Source of the DNA: Methanosarcina sp. UBA5
Lineage (GTDB): Archaea; Halobacteriota; Methanosarcinia; Methanosarcinales; Methanosarcinaceae
Assembly: GCF_002505485.1 (NCBI RefSeq)
Contig: NZ_DAVG01000088.1
Span: forward strand, 1-47,363
Length of the DNA stretch: 47,363 nucleotides
Reading direction: 5' to 3'
The notes under the pieces were generated by a model. The model made no database searches. It worked only from the letters and a program-made list of their open reading frames with translations, and was not told the DNA's origin. Positions 24,652 to 33,214 of this stretch are shown piece by piece. The position numbers were made by a program, and so were the translations under genes. Position 1 is the first letter of the stretch. Each line of letters starts with the position of its first letter.

Positions 24652-25905
24652 ATGGGGACTGAAAAGTTCAAAATTCCTTTTATATTTTTTGCATTAGTCA
24701 TTTTCCAGTTATCTATATTTTCTGGTGTTAATGTAGCCAGCGCCGCTTCAGATGATCAGGATATCGAGATCTTAATTGAAAATTTCAATGCGCAGGATGT
24801 AAATGTCAAAGCAGACTCCGTAAAAGCGCTGGTTGAAGCTGGAGAGCCCGCAGTAAAACCTTTAATCCAGGCACTGAGCTCCAAAGACCCGGAAATCCGT
24901 GAAAATGCGGCTATTACCCTTGGTAAGATCAAAGATGAAAGAGCTATAGACCCACTCATCAAATTGTTGACGGATGAAGAGTGGGAAGTTGAAAGTGCTG
25001 CAACCAATGCTCTTGTTGAAATAGGAAAACCTGCTGTAGAGCCCCTAATTAAGATCTTACAAGATGAAAACGAAGATTCTTTTCTTCAGGTGAAGGCTAT
25101 TGCAGTCCTTGCTGGAATAAAAGATGAAAGGGCAATTCAGCCTATGATTCAGGCATTGAAAGAAGAACCAGAACTTGATGCAGATCTGGGTTATAACCTT
25201 AGTCTGATGGGTGAATCAGCTGTAGAGCCTTTGATCCAGGCTCTTGATGATGAAGACCCCAAAGTTAGGGCGCGTGCAGCTGAAGCTCTCGGTAGAATTG
25301 GAGACAAGCGTGCAGTTGGACCGCTTACAGATGCTCTGGATGACAAAGATGAGATGGTCCGGACATTTGCAAAACTGGGACTTGAAAATATCGAAGCTCA
25401 ACACGAAAATCCGTTAATTGCAACTTATGGAAAAGAACGCGAATTTTATATAGAAGATCAGAGACGATTATGGTTCGATCAACTCAACAAAATATGCGAT
25501 CTTGCGAAAGATTCCATGGAACCTTACATGTATTCTAAAGGAGGGCCAGTTATTAGTTACGGCTGGAGAATTGAAAATCGCATAGGAGTAGGAATTCTGG
25601 AAGGATCGGAAGTTAATAATTCTACTCTTGATAATATTTATAATGTATTTGACCGGGCGGGAAAAGAGATCGGAGTTAATGATGTGCCTGTCATATTCAG
25701 CTATACAGAATTTCCTGTAGATGAGGAAATCTTACCGAAGCTAGCAGAAGACATAGAAAAGATCGAAGAACCAGTAGAAGCTGAAGAGACTAACAAAACT
25801 GAAGGATCGAGGGAAAATGTACGGATGCCCGTGAGTACTCCAGGTTTAAGGATTATATTTGTTTTAGGAGTATTGATTTCAGCTTGTGTTGTAAACAGGC
25901 ACTGA
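24652..25905 (+). CDS. Secreted HEAT-repeat protein with C-terminal anchor
   Basis: 417 residues. The N-terminal signal peptide is KFKIPFIFFALVIFQLSIFS (cleavage near ASAAS, about residue 32). Residues about 35-250 are PBS-lyase type HEAT repeats, for example GEPAVKPLIQALSSKDPEIR and DPKVRARAAEALGRIGDKRA. A non-repeat domain of about 120 residues (REFYIEDQRRLWFDQLNKI) follows, then an acidic linker (EEPVEAEETNKTEG). The C terminus STPGL plus a hydrophobic stretch and a basic end (IIFVLGVLISACVVNRH) resembles a PGF-CTERM archaeosortase signal with Leu for Phe. The protein should act at the cell surface, probably in binding. The start at 24652 has no strong ribosome site. Confidence 0.8.
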   Translation: MGTEKFKIPFIFFALVIFQLSIFSGVNVASAASDDQDIEILIENFNAQDVNVKADSVKALVEAGEPAVKPLIQALSSKDPEIRENAAITLGKIKDERAIDPLIKLLTDEEWEVESAATNALVEIGKPAVEPLIKILQDENEDSFLQVKAIAVLAGIKDERAIQPMIQALKEEPELDADLGYNLSLMGESAVEPLIQALDDEDPKVRARAAEALGRIGDKRAVGPLTDALDDKDEMVRTFAKLGLENIEAQHENPLIATYGKEREFYIEDQRRLWFDQLNKICDLAKDSMEPYMYSKGGPVISYGWRIENRIGVGILEGSEVNNSTLDNIYNVFDRAGKEIGVNDVPVIFSYTEFPVDEEILPKLAEDIEKIEEPVEAEETNKTEGSRENVRMPVSTPGLRIIFVLGVLISACVVNRH

Positions 25906-25954
25906 CTTGAATGTGATTCAAATCTTCTGGTATGGAGGAGGTGTATGTATCTGC

Positions 25955-26146
25955 GATAAAGTTTTTCTCTTCCTCCATCCTCTGCTCTGGATTTTACTTC
26001 CTTTACTTGGCCTTAATGGGGTCTGGCTTGCAACCTCGACTGCGGAATTCCTGATGTTTCTGGTCGTGCTGAGCTTGCTCTGGAAAGAGTTTGGTTTTCT
26101 CAAGAATGGAAAAACTGTAAGTAAGGCCACTTTTCCCTGCTCCTGA
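25955..26146 (+). pseudogene. Duplicated C-terminal fragment of a MATE transporter
   Basis: Translation of this part (KVFLFLHPLLWILLPLLGL, then GVWLATSTAEFLMFLVVLSL, WKEFGFLKNGKTVS) is nearly identical to the last 70 residues of the MATE protein at 27005-28405. DNA similarity continues past the stop for about 80 bp (ACTCCCAACG..., GTCAGAACTC). The N-terminal 85% is missing. The frame is open from an ATG at 25907, but the first residues are unrelated. It is a relic of a second marR-MATE cassette or of a failed duplication. Confidence 0.85.
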
Positions 26147-26294
26147 GATTATATTAACTCCCAACGAAGATTAAACTGGGCCTCCTTCCATGCCTCTTGT
26201 GAAAACTGCCGTCAGAACTCATTACATACGGAATTTTCAGGGACTTTTTTGTAGCAGAATTTCTTGCAGCAATCTCTCCTTGTGTCAAACTAAA

Positions 26295-26327
26295 AAATCC
26301 AGTTGTTTTCCAAAAACAACTGGATTT
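26295..26327. terminator. 15-bp perfect hairpin downstream of the MATE fragment
   Basis: AAATCCAGTTGTTTT and AAAACAACTGGATTT form a perfect 15-bp stem with the three-base loop CCA. A short T-run follows on the plus strand and a longer one (TTTTTTAG) on the minus strand. It probably ends transcription; it might also be an element end. The DNA from 26328 to 26500 holds a start-less minus-strand frame of about 50 codons (SALVFELPSSEVYKSFQHIG) that I cannot assign. Confidence 0.6.
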
Positions 26328-26500
26328 TGCCCTGTATCCAAGACTTTTCAACCTTGAATCAGACTACCGGGCTTTCGATGTTCTTTGAGGCTGCAATCTC
26401 TCCATTTCCGACCTATATGTTGAAAGGATTTGTAGACCTCACTTGAAGGCAGTTCGAAAACCAGAGCGGATTTATCAATTATATTTTTTAGTCGAAGAAA

Positions 26501-26545
26501 ACATTATATGTTAGTTAGGCTAACTAACTAGTTAGTTTGACTAAC
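26501..26545 (+). promoter_or_regulatory. Promoter with two MarR-type palindromic operators
   Basis: A TATA-like ACATTATATG (26501-26510) is followed at once by GTTAGTTAGGCTAACTAAC (26510-26528), which is palindromic except for the central base pair, and by GTTAGTTTGACTAAC (26531-26545), palindromic around TTG. Both contain the same half-site GTTAGT. They overlap the expected start of transcription of the marR-MATE pair, so repression by the MarR protein and release by a drug-like ligand are expected. Confidence 0.7.
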
Positions 26546-26579
26546 TAAATCTCACAAATTTGATTTATGGAGAGCAAAA

Positions 26580-27008
26580 ATGGAAATTTCCAAGCTTCTT
26601 GAAAAAATGGATCACTATTATCAAAAAAATTTAAAAGAATACCAATTCTCAGAGGAATACAGTGATATCACTTCCAATATCTTTCTCTACCTCAGGAAAA
26701 TTAATTCCCTGGGCAATCCCACAATTTCTGAATTAGCAAAGGCCATGGAGGTCAGTAAACCCTCTACCAGTAACATGGTTTCTAAAATGGCGGAAAAAGG
26801 TCTGTTAAAAACAAAAGCTTCCCAGAAGGACGGAAGGGTTTGTCTGCTCGAGCTTACTGATAAAGGAAAAAGGGTCATTGAGATCGAAAATAGGGCAGAT
26901 ATGAAGTTTTTTGAAAAGATTCGGGAAATTCTGGATGAAGAAGAATTTGAGGCTCTAAAAAGAATCTTTGAGAAAATTGCTTCCAAGCTTGAAGAGGAAA
27001 AAGCATGA
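26580..27008 (+). CDS. MarR family transcriptional regulator
   Basis: 142 residues. The winged helix includes PTISELAKAMEVSKPSTSNM (helix-turn-helix, about 47-66) and the wing KASQKDGRVCLLELTDKG. N- and C-terminal helices (KLLEKMDHYYQKN; EEFEALKRIFEKIASKLEEE) form the dimer interface. GGAGAG lies 5 nt before the ATG. Its stop overlaps the start of the MATE gene by 4 bp (ATGA), so the two are coupled. The palindromes just upstream (26510-26545) are its probable operators. Ligand unknown; the transporter suggests a toxic small molecule. Confidence 0.9.
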   Translation: MEISKLLEKMDHYYQKNLKEYQFSEEYSDITSNIFLYLRKINSLGNPTISELAKAMEVSKPSTSNMVSKMAEKGLLKTKASQKDGRVCLLELTDKGKRVIEIENRADMKFFEKIREILDEEEFEALKRIFEKIASKLEEEKA

Positions 27009-28405
27009 CTGATAAATTGAATATGGGATCTGCAAGTATCAGAAAGCTTTTCCTGAAGTTTACTTTCCCGGCAACCATCGGGTTGGTTGCTGCTGGAGTC
27101 CAGGGGATCATCACCGGTTTATTTGTCGGGAATGCAGTGGGCAGCGAGGGGCTTGCAGCGGCGACTCTTGCGTATCCTGCACTTGTAGCCATGTTTGCAA
27201 TAGCACAGATGATCGGGGTCGGGACTTCAAGCCTTGTGGCCCTGACCCTTGGCAGAGCTGATAGGCAGGAAGCCCTCAGGCTCGTACATAATGCTTTCTC
27301 TCTGCTCCTGCTTGCGGGAATAGGTCTTACCGCCTTCGGGCTGGCTTTCTCTGGCTCTTATCTCCGCTTGTTGGGAGCTTCCGGCCCGGTCTTTCACATG
27401 GCAAACACTTATCTCAAAATCATATTTGCAGGTTCGGTATTCGTGCTCCTGGCCCTTGCTCTCGACCCTCTGGTTCGAAACGATGGGAAACCAAGACTTG
27501 CCATGATATGTCTGGCTACGAGTAGTCTCATAAACATCGGTCTTGACTATCTCTTTGTCATGCGCATGGGAATGGGGGTCACAGGGGCTGCTACATCCAT
27601 GGTAACTGCTTTCGCCTTTTCTGGAACCCTGTTGTCTCTCTATTTTTTCAGCAGATGGGCAGGGCTGAGGCTAAAACCCAAGTCTCTCTTTTTGAAACCA
27701 AGAATTGTTCTCAGGATCATAGAGACAGGTCTACCCTCCTTTGCATTGCAGTTTTCAACCTTCTTCCTGCTTTTTGCGAACAATTACATGCTGCTCAAGT
27801 ACGGCTCGGAACTTGCGGTTTCAGGTTACGGAATCATAGGTTATGTCTTCGCGGTTTTCTCCTTTATCTTTGAAGGAATTGCACTCGGTACCCAGCCAAT
27901 CATCGGTTTTAATTATGGGGCTCGCTATTACTCCCGAGTTGCAGGGGTCTTGAAGATAGCTGTCATCTCCTGCCTCGGAACCGGAGTGATTGGTTTCCTA
28001 CTTCTTTCTATATTTCCGGAACAGATTATCCGTATCTTCAACCACGACAGTCCCGAACTCTTGGCAATTACCCTAAACGGCATGGGGATTTTCATGTTTA
28101 CCCCCCTTGCCCAGGGGACTGTTATGCTGAGTTCTGTGTATTTCCAATCCACAAACCGGAGCAGGGCAGCTCTTTTCATACAGCTCGGAAAAGTTTTTCT
28201 TTTCTTTTCCCCACTGCTCTGGATTTTACCCTCCTTACTTGACCTTGATGGGGTCTGGCTCGCAACCCCGGCTGCGGAATTTCTGATGTTCCTGGTCGTG
28301 CTGGGCTTGCTCTGGAAAGAGTTCGGTTTTCTCAAGAATGGAAAAACTGTAAGTGAGGAAGGTCACTTCTCTGCTTCTGAGATTGCATTAACTCCTAACA
28401 ACTAA
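27005..28405 (+). CDS. MATE family multidrug/sodium antiporter
   Basis: 466 residues with about 12 membrane segments in two MatE halves, for example FTFPATIGLVAAGVQGIITG near the N terminus and PSFALQFSTFFLLFANNYML in the second half. The family exports cationic drugs or metabolites in exchange for Na+ or H+. The frame is complete and has no breaks. It is co-transcribed with marR through the ATGA overlap and so controlled by its operators. A diverged copy of its last 70 codons is at 25955-26146. Substrate unknown. Confidence 0.92.
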   Translation: MTDKLNMGSASIRKLFLKFTFPATIGLVAAGVQGIITGLFVGNAVGSEGLAAATLAYPALVAMFAIAQMIGVGTSSLVALTLGRADRQEALRLVHNAFSLLLLAGIGLTAFGLAFSGSYLRLLGASGPVFHMANTYLKIIFAGSVFVLLALALDPLVRNDGKPRLAMICLATSSLINIGLDYLFVMRMGMGVTGAATSMVTAFAFSGTLLSLYFFSRWAGLRLKPKSLFLKPRIVLRIIETGLPSFALQFSTFFLLFANNYMLLKYGSELAVSGYGIIGYVFAVFSFIFEGIALGTQPIIGFNYGARYYSRVAGVLKIAVISCLGTGVIGFLLLSIFPEQIIRIFNHDSPELLAITLNGMGIFMFTPLAQGTVMLSSVYFQSTNRSRAALFIQLGKVFLFFSPLLWILPSLLDLDGVWLATPAAEFLMFLVVLGLLWKEFGFLKNGKTVSEEGHFSASEIALTPNN

Positions 28406-28563
28406 AATGAGTCCCTGCTCCCTGCGAACACTACTGTCAGAACTCCCTGCATAAGGAATTCAAGAACTCAGGCATCAAGGGGGGCAAAAGCTTCTCGATC
28501 ACGTCGAGTGTGGAGGACATTTTTTGGGAAACCGACGGCTTCCCGGACTAATAAGAGTAGATA

Positions 28564-28625
28564 GCTGCCTTCAGCAGCCCGTTTTTCCTGCAGAATATTA
28601 TTCTGCAACCCGGATTTTTTGGGTT
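28564..28625. terminator. Three consecutive hairpins between convergent genes
   Basis: In order: GCTGC/GCAGC (28564-28578) running into CCGTTTTT; TGCAGAAT/ATTCTGCA (28589-28607, 3-nt loop); AACCC/GGGTT (28607-28625) with a T-run in the loop. They lie between the MATE gene and the convergent truD, so they probably stop transcription from both sides. Confidence 0.6.
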
Positions 28626-28633
28626 ACTGGCTC

Positions 28634-29950
28634 TTAACTCATCTTCAAAGGATCTACTTTCATGTATTCCCTGAGCACGGTTGTAGCATAACTTCCCTTT
28701 GGCAGCATGAACTCAAGCATGGCTTTCGATTTCCCCACGTTTAGTTCATCCTCTCCAACCTCAAACTTCGGTCCAACCTGCAGAATAACTTCCCTGCGAG
28801 TGCCTTTCGAACTCATCTCAGAAACTTTTTCTATATTGAAACCCTGCAGAGGGACCTTGAGTTCCTCGAGAACCGTCTGTTCGATCTCTCCCGGAATACC
28901 CGAAGCAAACTCCGTACTATAGCCAGGAAGGGGAGCGGTTATGAAGGCCCGGTTTCTTTTAATCAGGCGGTTCATGGCAGCTACGGTTTCGGCCTTTACT
29001 TCTTCTGTTTTTGAAGAATCTGGCAGACCATGCTCATTTTTGAAACAGACAATATCGCCTTCGACAGCCTCATTTAAGGAAAGGCCCTTTTCGATCCGTC
29101 TGCACAGGATTGTATTATATATGTAGGACTGGTAGCCATGCACAAACATCCTGTAAAGGTTTTTCGGGAGAACAAGAAAAGCGCCTGCAAAATCGTCGGG
29201 ATTTGCTATAAGATGGTTCATCATTGCTCTTTCATGCCCAAGGTGAAGAGGGTAGGTTTTCAGGCCTTCTTTGAAATCGCGGGTCTTTTTAACGAATTGG
29301 CGGGCTTCCTTTGTTTCTTCAGGTTCATCAGGGAAGGGTTCGGCAATATAGAGCAGGGCAGCTTTTTCGAAATCTCCCTCAACAATGGCTTTTCCTACCA
29401 GATGCGTGACAGGACGTACCGAGCCAAAGCGCTGGATCCCGAAGAAATTAGGAACGCCGCCCAGAGCCAGGATATCGTTTGTGGTCTTTCCGAGCAGTTT
29501 GTCTGTCTCCTCACGCGAGTGGGTTATATTCCGGATGGTAATTCTAAAATTGTTTCCCCACAGGTCTCCGAGTTCAACAGATTTTCGGGAGCGACCAAGG
29601 ACTTTCAGCTCTACGTCTTTTAAGTGGATCTTCTCAATTTCCGCGGCGTCAATATCGAAAATGCTGATTTTCTGAGTGGTAAGTGCACGCTTGTCCTTTG
29701 TGCCTGCGACGCTGATTCGCTTCTGGCTTATCTGGAGGATTTTTGCGAGAGTCCTGATCAGGTGATGTGTGTCCCAGTCACGTTTTACGAGCTCAAGAAT
29801 AAGGTATTTCCCTTCCTCTCCTTCCTCTCGGTTTGTAATCTCTCTCACAATAAAATCCTCCACTTCTTGCCGAAGCTGCCCTCCGAGGCCGTTGGTATCC
29901 GTGGAGTAAAGATTTATTCCGATCTGTTTTTCAATTTCCGGCACTTGCAT
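28634..29950 (-). CDS. truD: tRNA pseudouridine synthase D
   Basis: 438 residues, the length of archaeal TruD. It isomerises uridine 13 in tRNA, by homology. The catalytic Asp is about residue 86 in VAGTKDKRAL. Other motifs are DFIVREI near the start, NFFGIQRFG (about 180) and the inserted TRUD domain between. The tail region GFNIEKVSEMSSKGTRREVI is typical. The start MQVPEIEKQIGINLYS lies 38 bp after the transglutaminase gene, with pth2 farther upstream on the same strand. The pth2-truD association is seen in other archaea and fits a tRNA role. Codon use is ordinary. Confidence 0.95.
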   Translation of the reverse strand: MQVPEIEKQIGINLYSTDTNGLGGQLRQEVEDFIVREITNREEGEEGKYLILELVKRDWDTHHLIRTLAKILQISQKRISVAGTKDKRALTTQKISIFDIDAAEIEKIHLKDVELKVLGRSRKSVELGDLWGNNFRITIRNITHSREETDKLLGKTTNDILALGGVPNFFGIQRFGSVRPVTHLVGKAIVEGDFEKAALLYIAEPFPDEPEETKEARQFVKKTRDFKEGLKTYPLHLGHERAMMNHLIANPDDFAGAFLVLPKNLYRMFVHGYQSYIYNTILCRRIEKGLSLNEAVEGDIVCFKNEHGLPDSSKTEEVKAETVAAMNRLIKRNRAFITAPLPGYSTEFASGIPGEIEQTVLEELKVPLQGFNIEKVSEMSSKGTRREVILQVGPKFEVGEDELNVGKSKAMLEFMLPKGSYATTVLREYMKVDPLKMS

Positions 29951-29988
29951 GAGTTAAAAACACTCCTCTACTATATGTTTTGTGAAAA

Positions 29989-31233
29989 TTATAAAGACCA
30001 CCTGGGGTTGATATCAATAGCTTTTACTTCGCTCGTGTTTACAAAGGTCCAACTTCTATATGTTTCGTTTCCTTCAGCAGCTTTAACTCTTGCCTGGGCC
30101 GTTTTTCCGGGAAGCCCACCTGCATAAAGGCTTGAAGTTGGGTCAAGCATCAGCCAGGAACCGTATTCGTCAGTCAGATAATTCACATCAACGTTTCCGT
30201 AATAAGCCCTTACCCCTTCGACTGCAGCATTTGTCGCATCGGTTCCATTGCCTATATAAACTGCTGCAAAGGCATGAGTATTGGTCAGGTAGACCCGAGT
30301 TGTGCCTCCTACAGCCTCTAGCATGGATGAAAGGAGAATTGCCTGGTCTTCACAATCTCCGGCTCCTATTTTCAGGGTAACGTTGGCTGACTCCCACATG
30401 TCGTTACACCTTGGATCACTTACGTATTCGACATTCTCTTTTACCATGTCAAAGAGGGCACAGACCTGATATATATTATAAGCTCCTGGATATGAGCGAG
30501 CCACCTGGGCTGCCTTGCCCCTTACATCAGGTTCGGCTGGCTCCACAAGTTGGTTTATGGTTTCAAAGTAAGGTGAGGGATTGTATCGGTATGCTGGATT
30601 CGATTTTTCTGGCATTGGCTTTAGGTTTACAGTAAAGCTTTTCAGGGAATAGGGTCCGTAGTCGTGCCATTTTCCTTCCGAGGTCGAGGCAAGCAGCCAG
30701 AGGACAATACTGAAACTGGCTTTTTCTTCTTCAGGGATCTTAACTGTAATTACCCCGAGATTCTTTTCTTGGCCGGGATCGAGCAAGACTCCGCAGTCCT
30801 CGGAATAAATCTGGCTTGTGGAGGCATTAACCGAAACCCCGTACCTATCTATAAAAATTGGGTTTCGACCTTCGTTTTTGATGCTGATTCTAACATAGCC
30901 CATTCCTCCCTGGAATAAATCTGAGGTCTGGTAGTTGCTGTTCAGGGAGAAACCAGGCTGCAACGGAGTTCTCAGGATAGGAGTGAGTTCGCTTTCTCTG
31001 GGGGAGTATGTGGGTATTGCCGGAAAAGTAAATAAAGCCGGTTGAGGTGTAAAAGTACTCTCTTGGCTTCCGGGATCCAGTCCGGAAGTGATATAATCTG
31101 TTACCTCTTCTCTGAAATTCTCAACCGAATCCGAAGACAGCACCCCTGTGAGTGCGGCGAGTACGAGGCATAAACATAAAATAGTAATTATTGAGGCTGC
31201 CTTTCTTTCTCCTGAAACCCCTGAATCCCTCAT
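29989..31233 (-). CDS. Membrane-anchored transglutaminase-like protein
   Basis: 414 residues. A single N-terminal membrane segment (AASIITILCLCLVLAALTGV, about 12-31) anchors an extracellular part. Residues about 90-200 form a beta-rich domain. The transglutaminase-like cysteine-protease fold is at about 230-400, with Cys in GAGDCEDQAIL, His in TNTHAFAAVYI and Asp in WLMLDPTS, so the triad is complete. It could be a protease, peptide amidase or cross-linking enzyme at the cell surface; sequence does not decide. It sits between pth2 and truD on the same strand. The start is an ATG near AGGAGGAGAT. Confidence 0.88.
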   Translation of the reverse strand: MRDSGVSGERKAASIITILCLCLVLAALTGVLSSDSVENFREEVTDYITSGLDPGSQESTFTPQPALFTFPAIPTYSPRESELTPILRTPLQPGFSLNSNYQTSDLFQGGMGYVRISIKNEGRNPIFIDRYGVSVNASTSQIYSEDCGVLLDPGQEKNLGVITVKIPEEEKASFSIVLWLLASTSEGKWHDYGPYSLKSFTVNLKPMPEKSNPAYRYNPSPYFETINQLVEPAEPDVRGKAAQVARSYPGAYNIYQVCALFDMVKENVEYVSDPRCNDMWESANVTLKIGAGDCEDQAILLSSMLEAVGGTTRVYLTNTHAFAAVYIGNGTDATNAAVEGVRAYYGNVDVNYLTDEYGSWLMLDPTSSLYAGGLPGKTAQARVKAAEGNETYRSWTFVNTSEVKAIDINPRWSL

Positions 31234-31359
31234 GATCTCCTCCTGAATCGAACATAGGCGGAACCTCTTCCCTGATCGGAGGAGCTATCGTATCGATAGC
31301 CTCGGCTCGGTTTGATTTTAGTGCAGTTTTCCCAAACCTGGCTTTCAGGTTCCTGGCAC

Positions 31360-31707
31360 TTAAACAAGTTTAAGGTCCCGCGTAACTTTATCTATAAGCT
31401 CTTCCTTTGCCGGTCCGATTCCGAGGACTGTAACCGTTCCCGGCGGAATTTCCGTAAGTCCTGCGTCCTGTATCAGAGCAGTAGGCAGACCTTCTCTTCT
31501 TGCTTTTTCCTTAAGTTCATAAAGGTCTTTAAGAGTAGGAACTTTAAGGACAATTTTTTTCTGCCCGCCTTCCTTCCATTTTTCAAGATCACTTTTACTT
31601 GCCCACTCGGAAGCAGAAATGGCAGCATGAGCTACCTGTACTGCAAACTTGCCTTTGGAAAGCTTCAAATCCTCCCGGGTAACTATACACTGTTTATATT
31701 CACTCAT
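31360..31707 (-). CDS. pth2: Peptidyl-tRNA hydrolase, archaeal/eukaryal Pth2 type
   Basis: 115 residues, the whole Pth2 domain. It releases tRNA from peptidyl-tRNA that has dropped off ribosomes. Family signatures: YKQCIVTREDLKLSKGKFAVQVAHAA near the N terminus (split here as KLSKGKFAVQVAHAA, with the conserved Lys and His), GLPTALIQDAGLTEIPPGT and TVLGIGPA. GAGGCAAAAG precedes the ATG. It starts the minus-strand run pth2-transglutaminase-truD. Confidence 0.96.
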   Translation of the reverse strand: MSEYKQCIVTREDLKLSKGKFAVQVAHAAISASEWASKSDLEKWKEGGQKKIVLKVPTLKDLYELKEKARREGLPTALIQDAGLTEIPPGTVTVLGIGPAKEELIDKVTRDLKLV

Positions 31708-31923
31708 CTTTTGCCTCGGGCTTATTGAAGGTCCGCCTGTTTCTTAAATGTTTTCGATGAGGGTATCCGGATCGGCTTTATATCCTGGCTTTTATATTTA
31801 TTCTTTGATCCTCCGCATTGTGACTGATCCGGGCCCGAAGTACTAAATCAAACAATTTCTAGAAATCTACGAAATTGAATAGATATATTGCTAATATTAT
31901 GATCGACATCATTTATAATTATT

Positions 31924-32910
31924 TCATAAAGTATTTTCGATGTATTCTATAATATACTCTGCCGGATTTATCCCACATGCATCAAAAATACCTTTTCCTG
32001 ATGGTGTTCCATTGACTTCAAGAATTTTAGGGCTCCCCTCAGTTTGGCTGGAGTTAGTTTCAATTTCTTTGCTAAGATCGTCAGTCAGCCCTTCTATAAT
32101 ATCAACACCTGCAAAAGTCGTACTCACTGCCAGGGCAGCCTTCTCAGCAATTTCTTTTTGTTCTTCCGTGAGCACACACCGGTCTGCATTTCCTCCCTGG
32201 CTCAGGTTATTAACCCAGGAGCCGGATGCTGCCTTGCGGTAAATTGCTCCAATAGCAGTACCACCAACGACAAAAGCTCTGATATCTCTTCCTGGATTCT
32301 CTATAAACTCCTGGATATACAGCATACCTCTCTCTTCAAGCAGCTGATTGAGAATTGACTCCAGAGATGAGGGCTCTACTTTTCTATCCGAAAACCGGAC
32401 TTCGCCGTTCCTTACTCTTGCAATATCCTTTCCTTTATACCCAAAAACAGGCTTAATGACGGCATCTCCGAATCTTGATATTACCTTCAGGGCTGCTTCC
32501 ATATCCTGTACGGCTACGGTTCTGGGTACAGGCAGTCCAGCTTTTGCCAGAAGATAGGATGCATGGTATTTATTCGCGGCATTCCGGATAGCTTCAGGGG
32601 AATTGACAACAGGGATCCCTTCGTCTTCCAGTTCACGTAGGATATCAAACCTGAAAGATACGCCTTCGAAAGCTCCTGCGCCCGCATCCCTTACAATTAT
32701 TGCGTCAAGGTCAGAGAGTTTTGTATCTCCCACTTTGAAGACTACGGTTGATTTCTCAACTTCCGATTCCCTAGTTGCCGAATTCATGCTGACCTCTGCA
32801 GCCCTGAGATCCAGAACAAAAGGAGAAAAATCTTTTTTTCTCGCTGCGTCCGTAAGTGCCCTGGCTGTCCAGTCTTCCGGGTCAGTGATGACAATCCCTA
32901 TTTTTTTCAT
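31924..32910 (-). CDS. RimK-type ATP-grasp alpha-L-glutamate ligase (MptN/CofF-like)
   Basis: 328 residues, an ATP-grasp enzyme. The N-terminal Rossmann-like part is KKIGIVITDPEDWTARALTD. ATP-grasp motifs are DAVIKPVFGYKGKDI (ATP-binding Lys and Gly loop), ERGMLYIQEFI, GRDIRAFVVGG, VNNLSQGG and the Mg-binding ILEVNGTPS. Methanogen relatives add glutamate to tetrahydromethanopterin (MptN, giving tetrahydrosarcinapterin, the Methanosarcina C1 carrier) or to coenzyme F420 (CofF). The N-terminal sequence makes MptN my first choice, but this is not certain without alignment. It appears monocistronic; its upstream DNA has a 30-bp repeat array. Confidence 0.85.
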   Translation of the reverse strand: MKKIGIVITDPEDWTARALTDAARKKDFSPFVLDLRAAEVSMNSATRESEVEKSTVVFKVGDTKLSDLDAIIVRDAGAGAFEGVSFRFDILRELEDEGIPVVNSPEAIRNAANKYHASYLLAKAGLPVPRTVAVQDMEAALKVISRFGDAVIKPVFGYKGKDIARVRNGEVRFSDRKVEPSSLESILNQLLEERGMLYIQEFIENPGRDIRAFVVGGTAIGAIYRKAASGSWVNNLSQGGNADRCVLTEEQKEIAEKAALAVSTTFAGVDIIEGLTDDLSKEIETNSSQTEGSPKILEVNGTPSGKGIFDACGINPAEYIIEYIENTL

Positions 32911-32954
32911 AGATCATCATCGGGAGAATATAAGATCAAGTTTACGATATGGAT

Positions 32955-33044
32955 TACATTAGATCTGAAACATCTTAGGCTTAATACATTAGATCTGAAA
33001 CATCTTAGGCTTAATACATTAGATCTGAAATATCTGAGACCTAA
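32955..33044. repeat. 30-bp tandem repeat, two perfect and one diverged copy
   Basis: The unit starting TACATTAGATCTGAAACATC repeats at 32955, 32985 and 33015. The first two are identical, the third has changes in its last half. AGATCT words recur up to about 33075. The array lies in the gap between iscU and the glutamate ligase gene, upstream of the latter. No gene in 32911-33214. Confidence 0.85.
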
Positions 33045-33214
33045 AATATATAAGATCTAGAATGCAACAGATCTTGAAGACTTTTTAGTTTTTAGAAGTT
33101 ATATCGATTTATGGCTCATTGTGCGGACCCTGATAAGGTGGCTGGTTTTTCAACCTGTAGGTTAGATATTTTTCATTTCCTCTCAATCAGGTCTTGTTTT
33201 TCATTTTCTCTCAA

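Noticed and set aside
29138..29623. 161-codon plus-strand frame opposite truD
   Set aside because: truD is complete on the other strand with its catalytic motif; the frame is an antisense shadow.
32955..33044. CRISPR array
   Set aside because: The 30-bp units follow each other without spacers, there are only three, and no cas genes are present.
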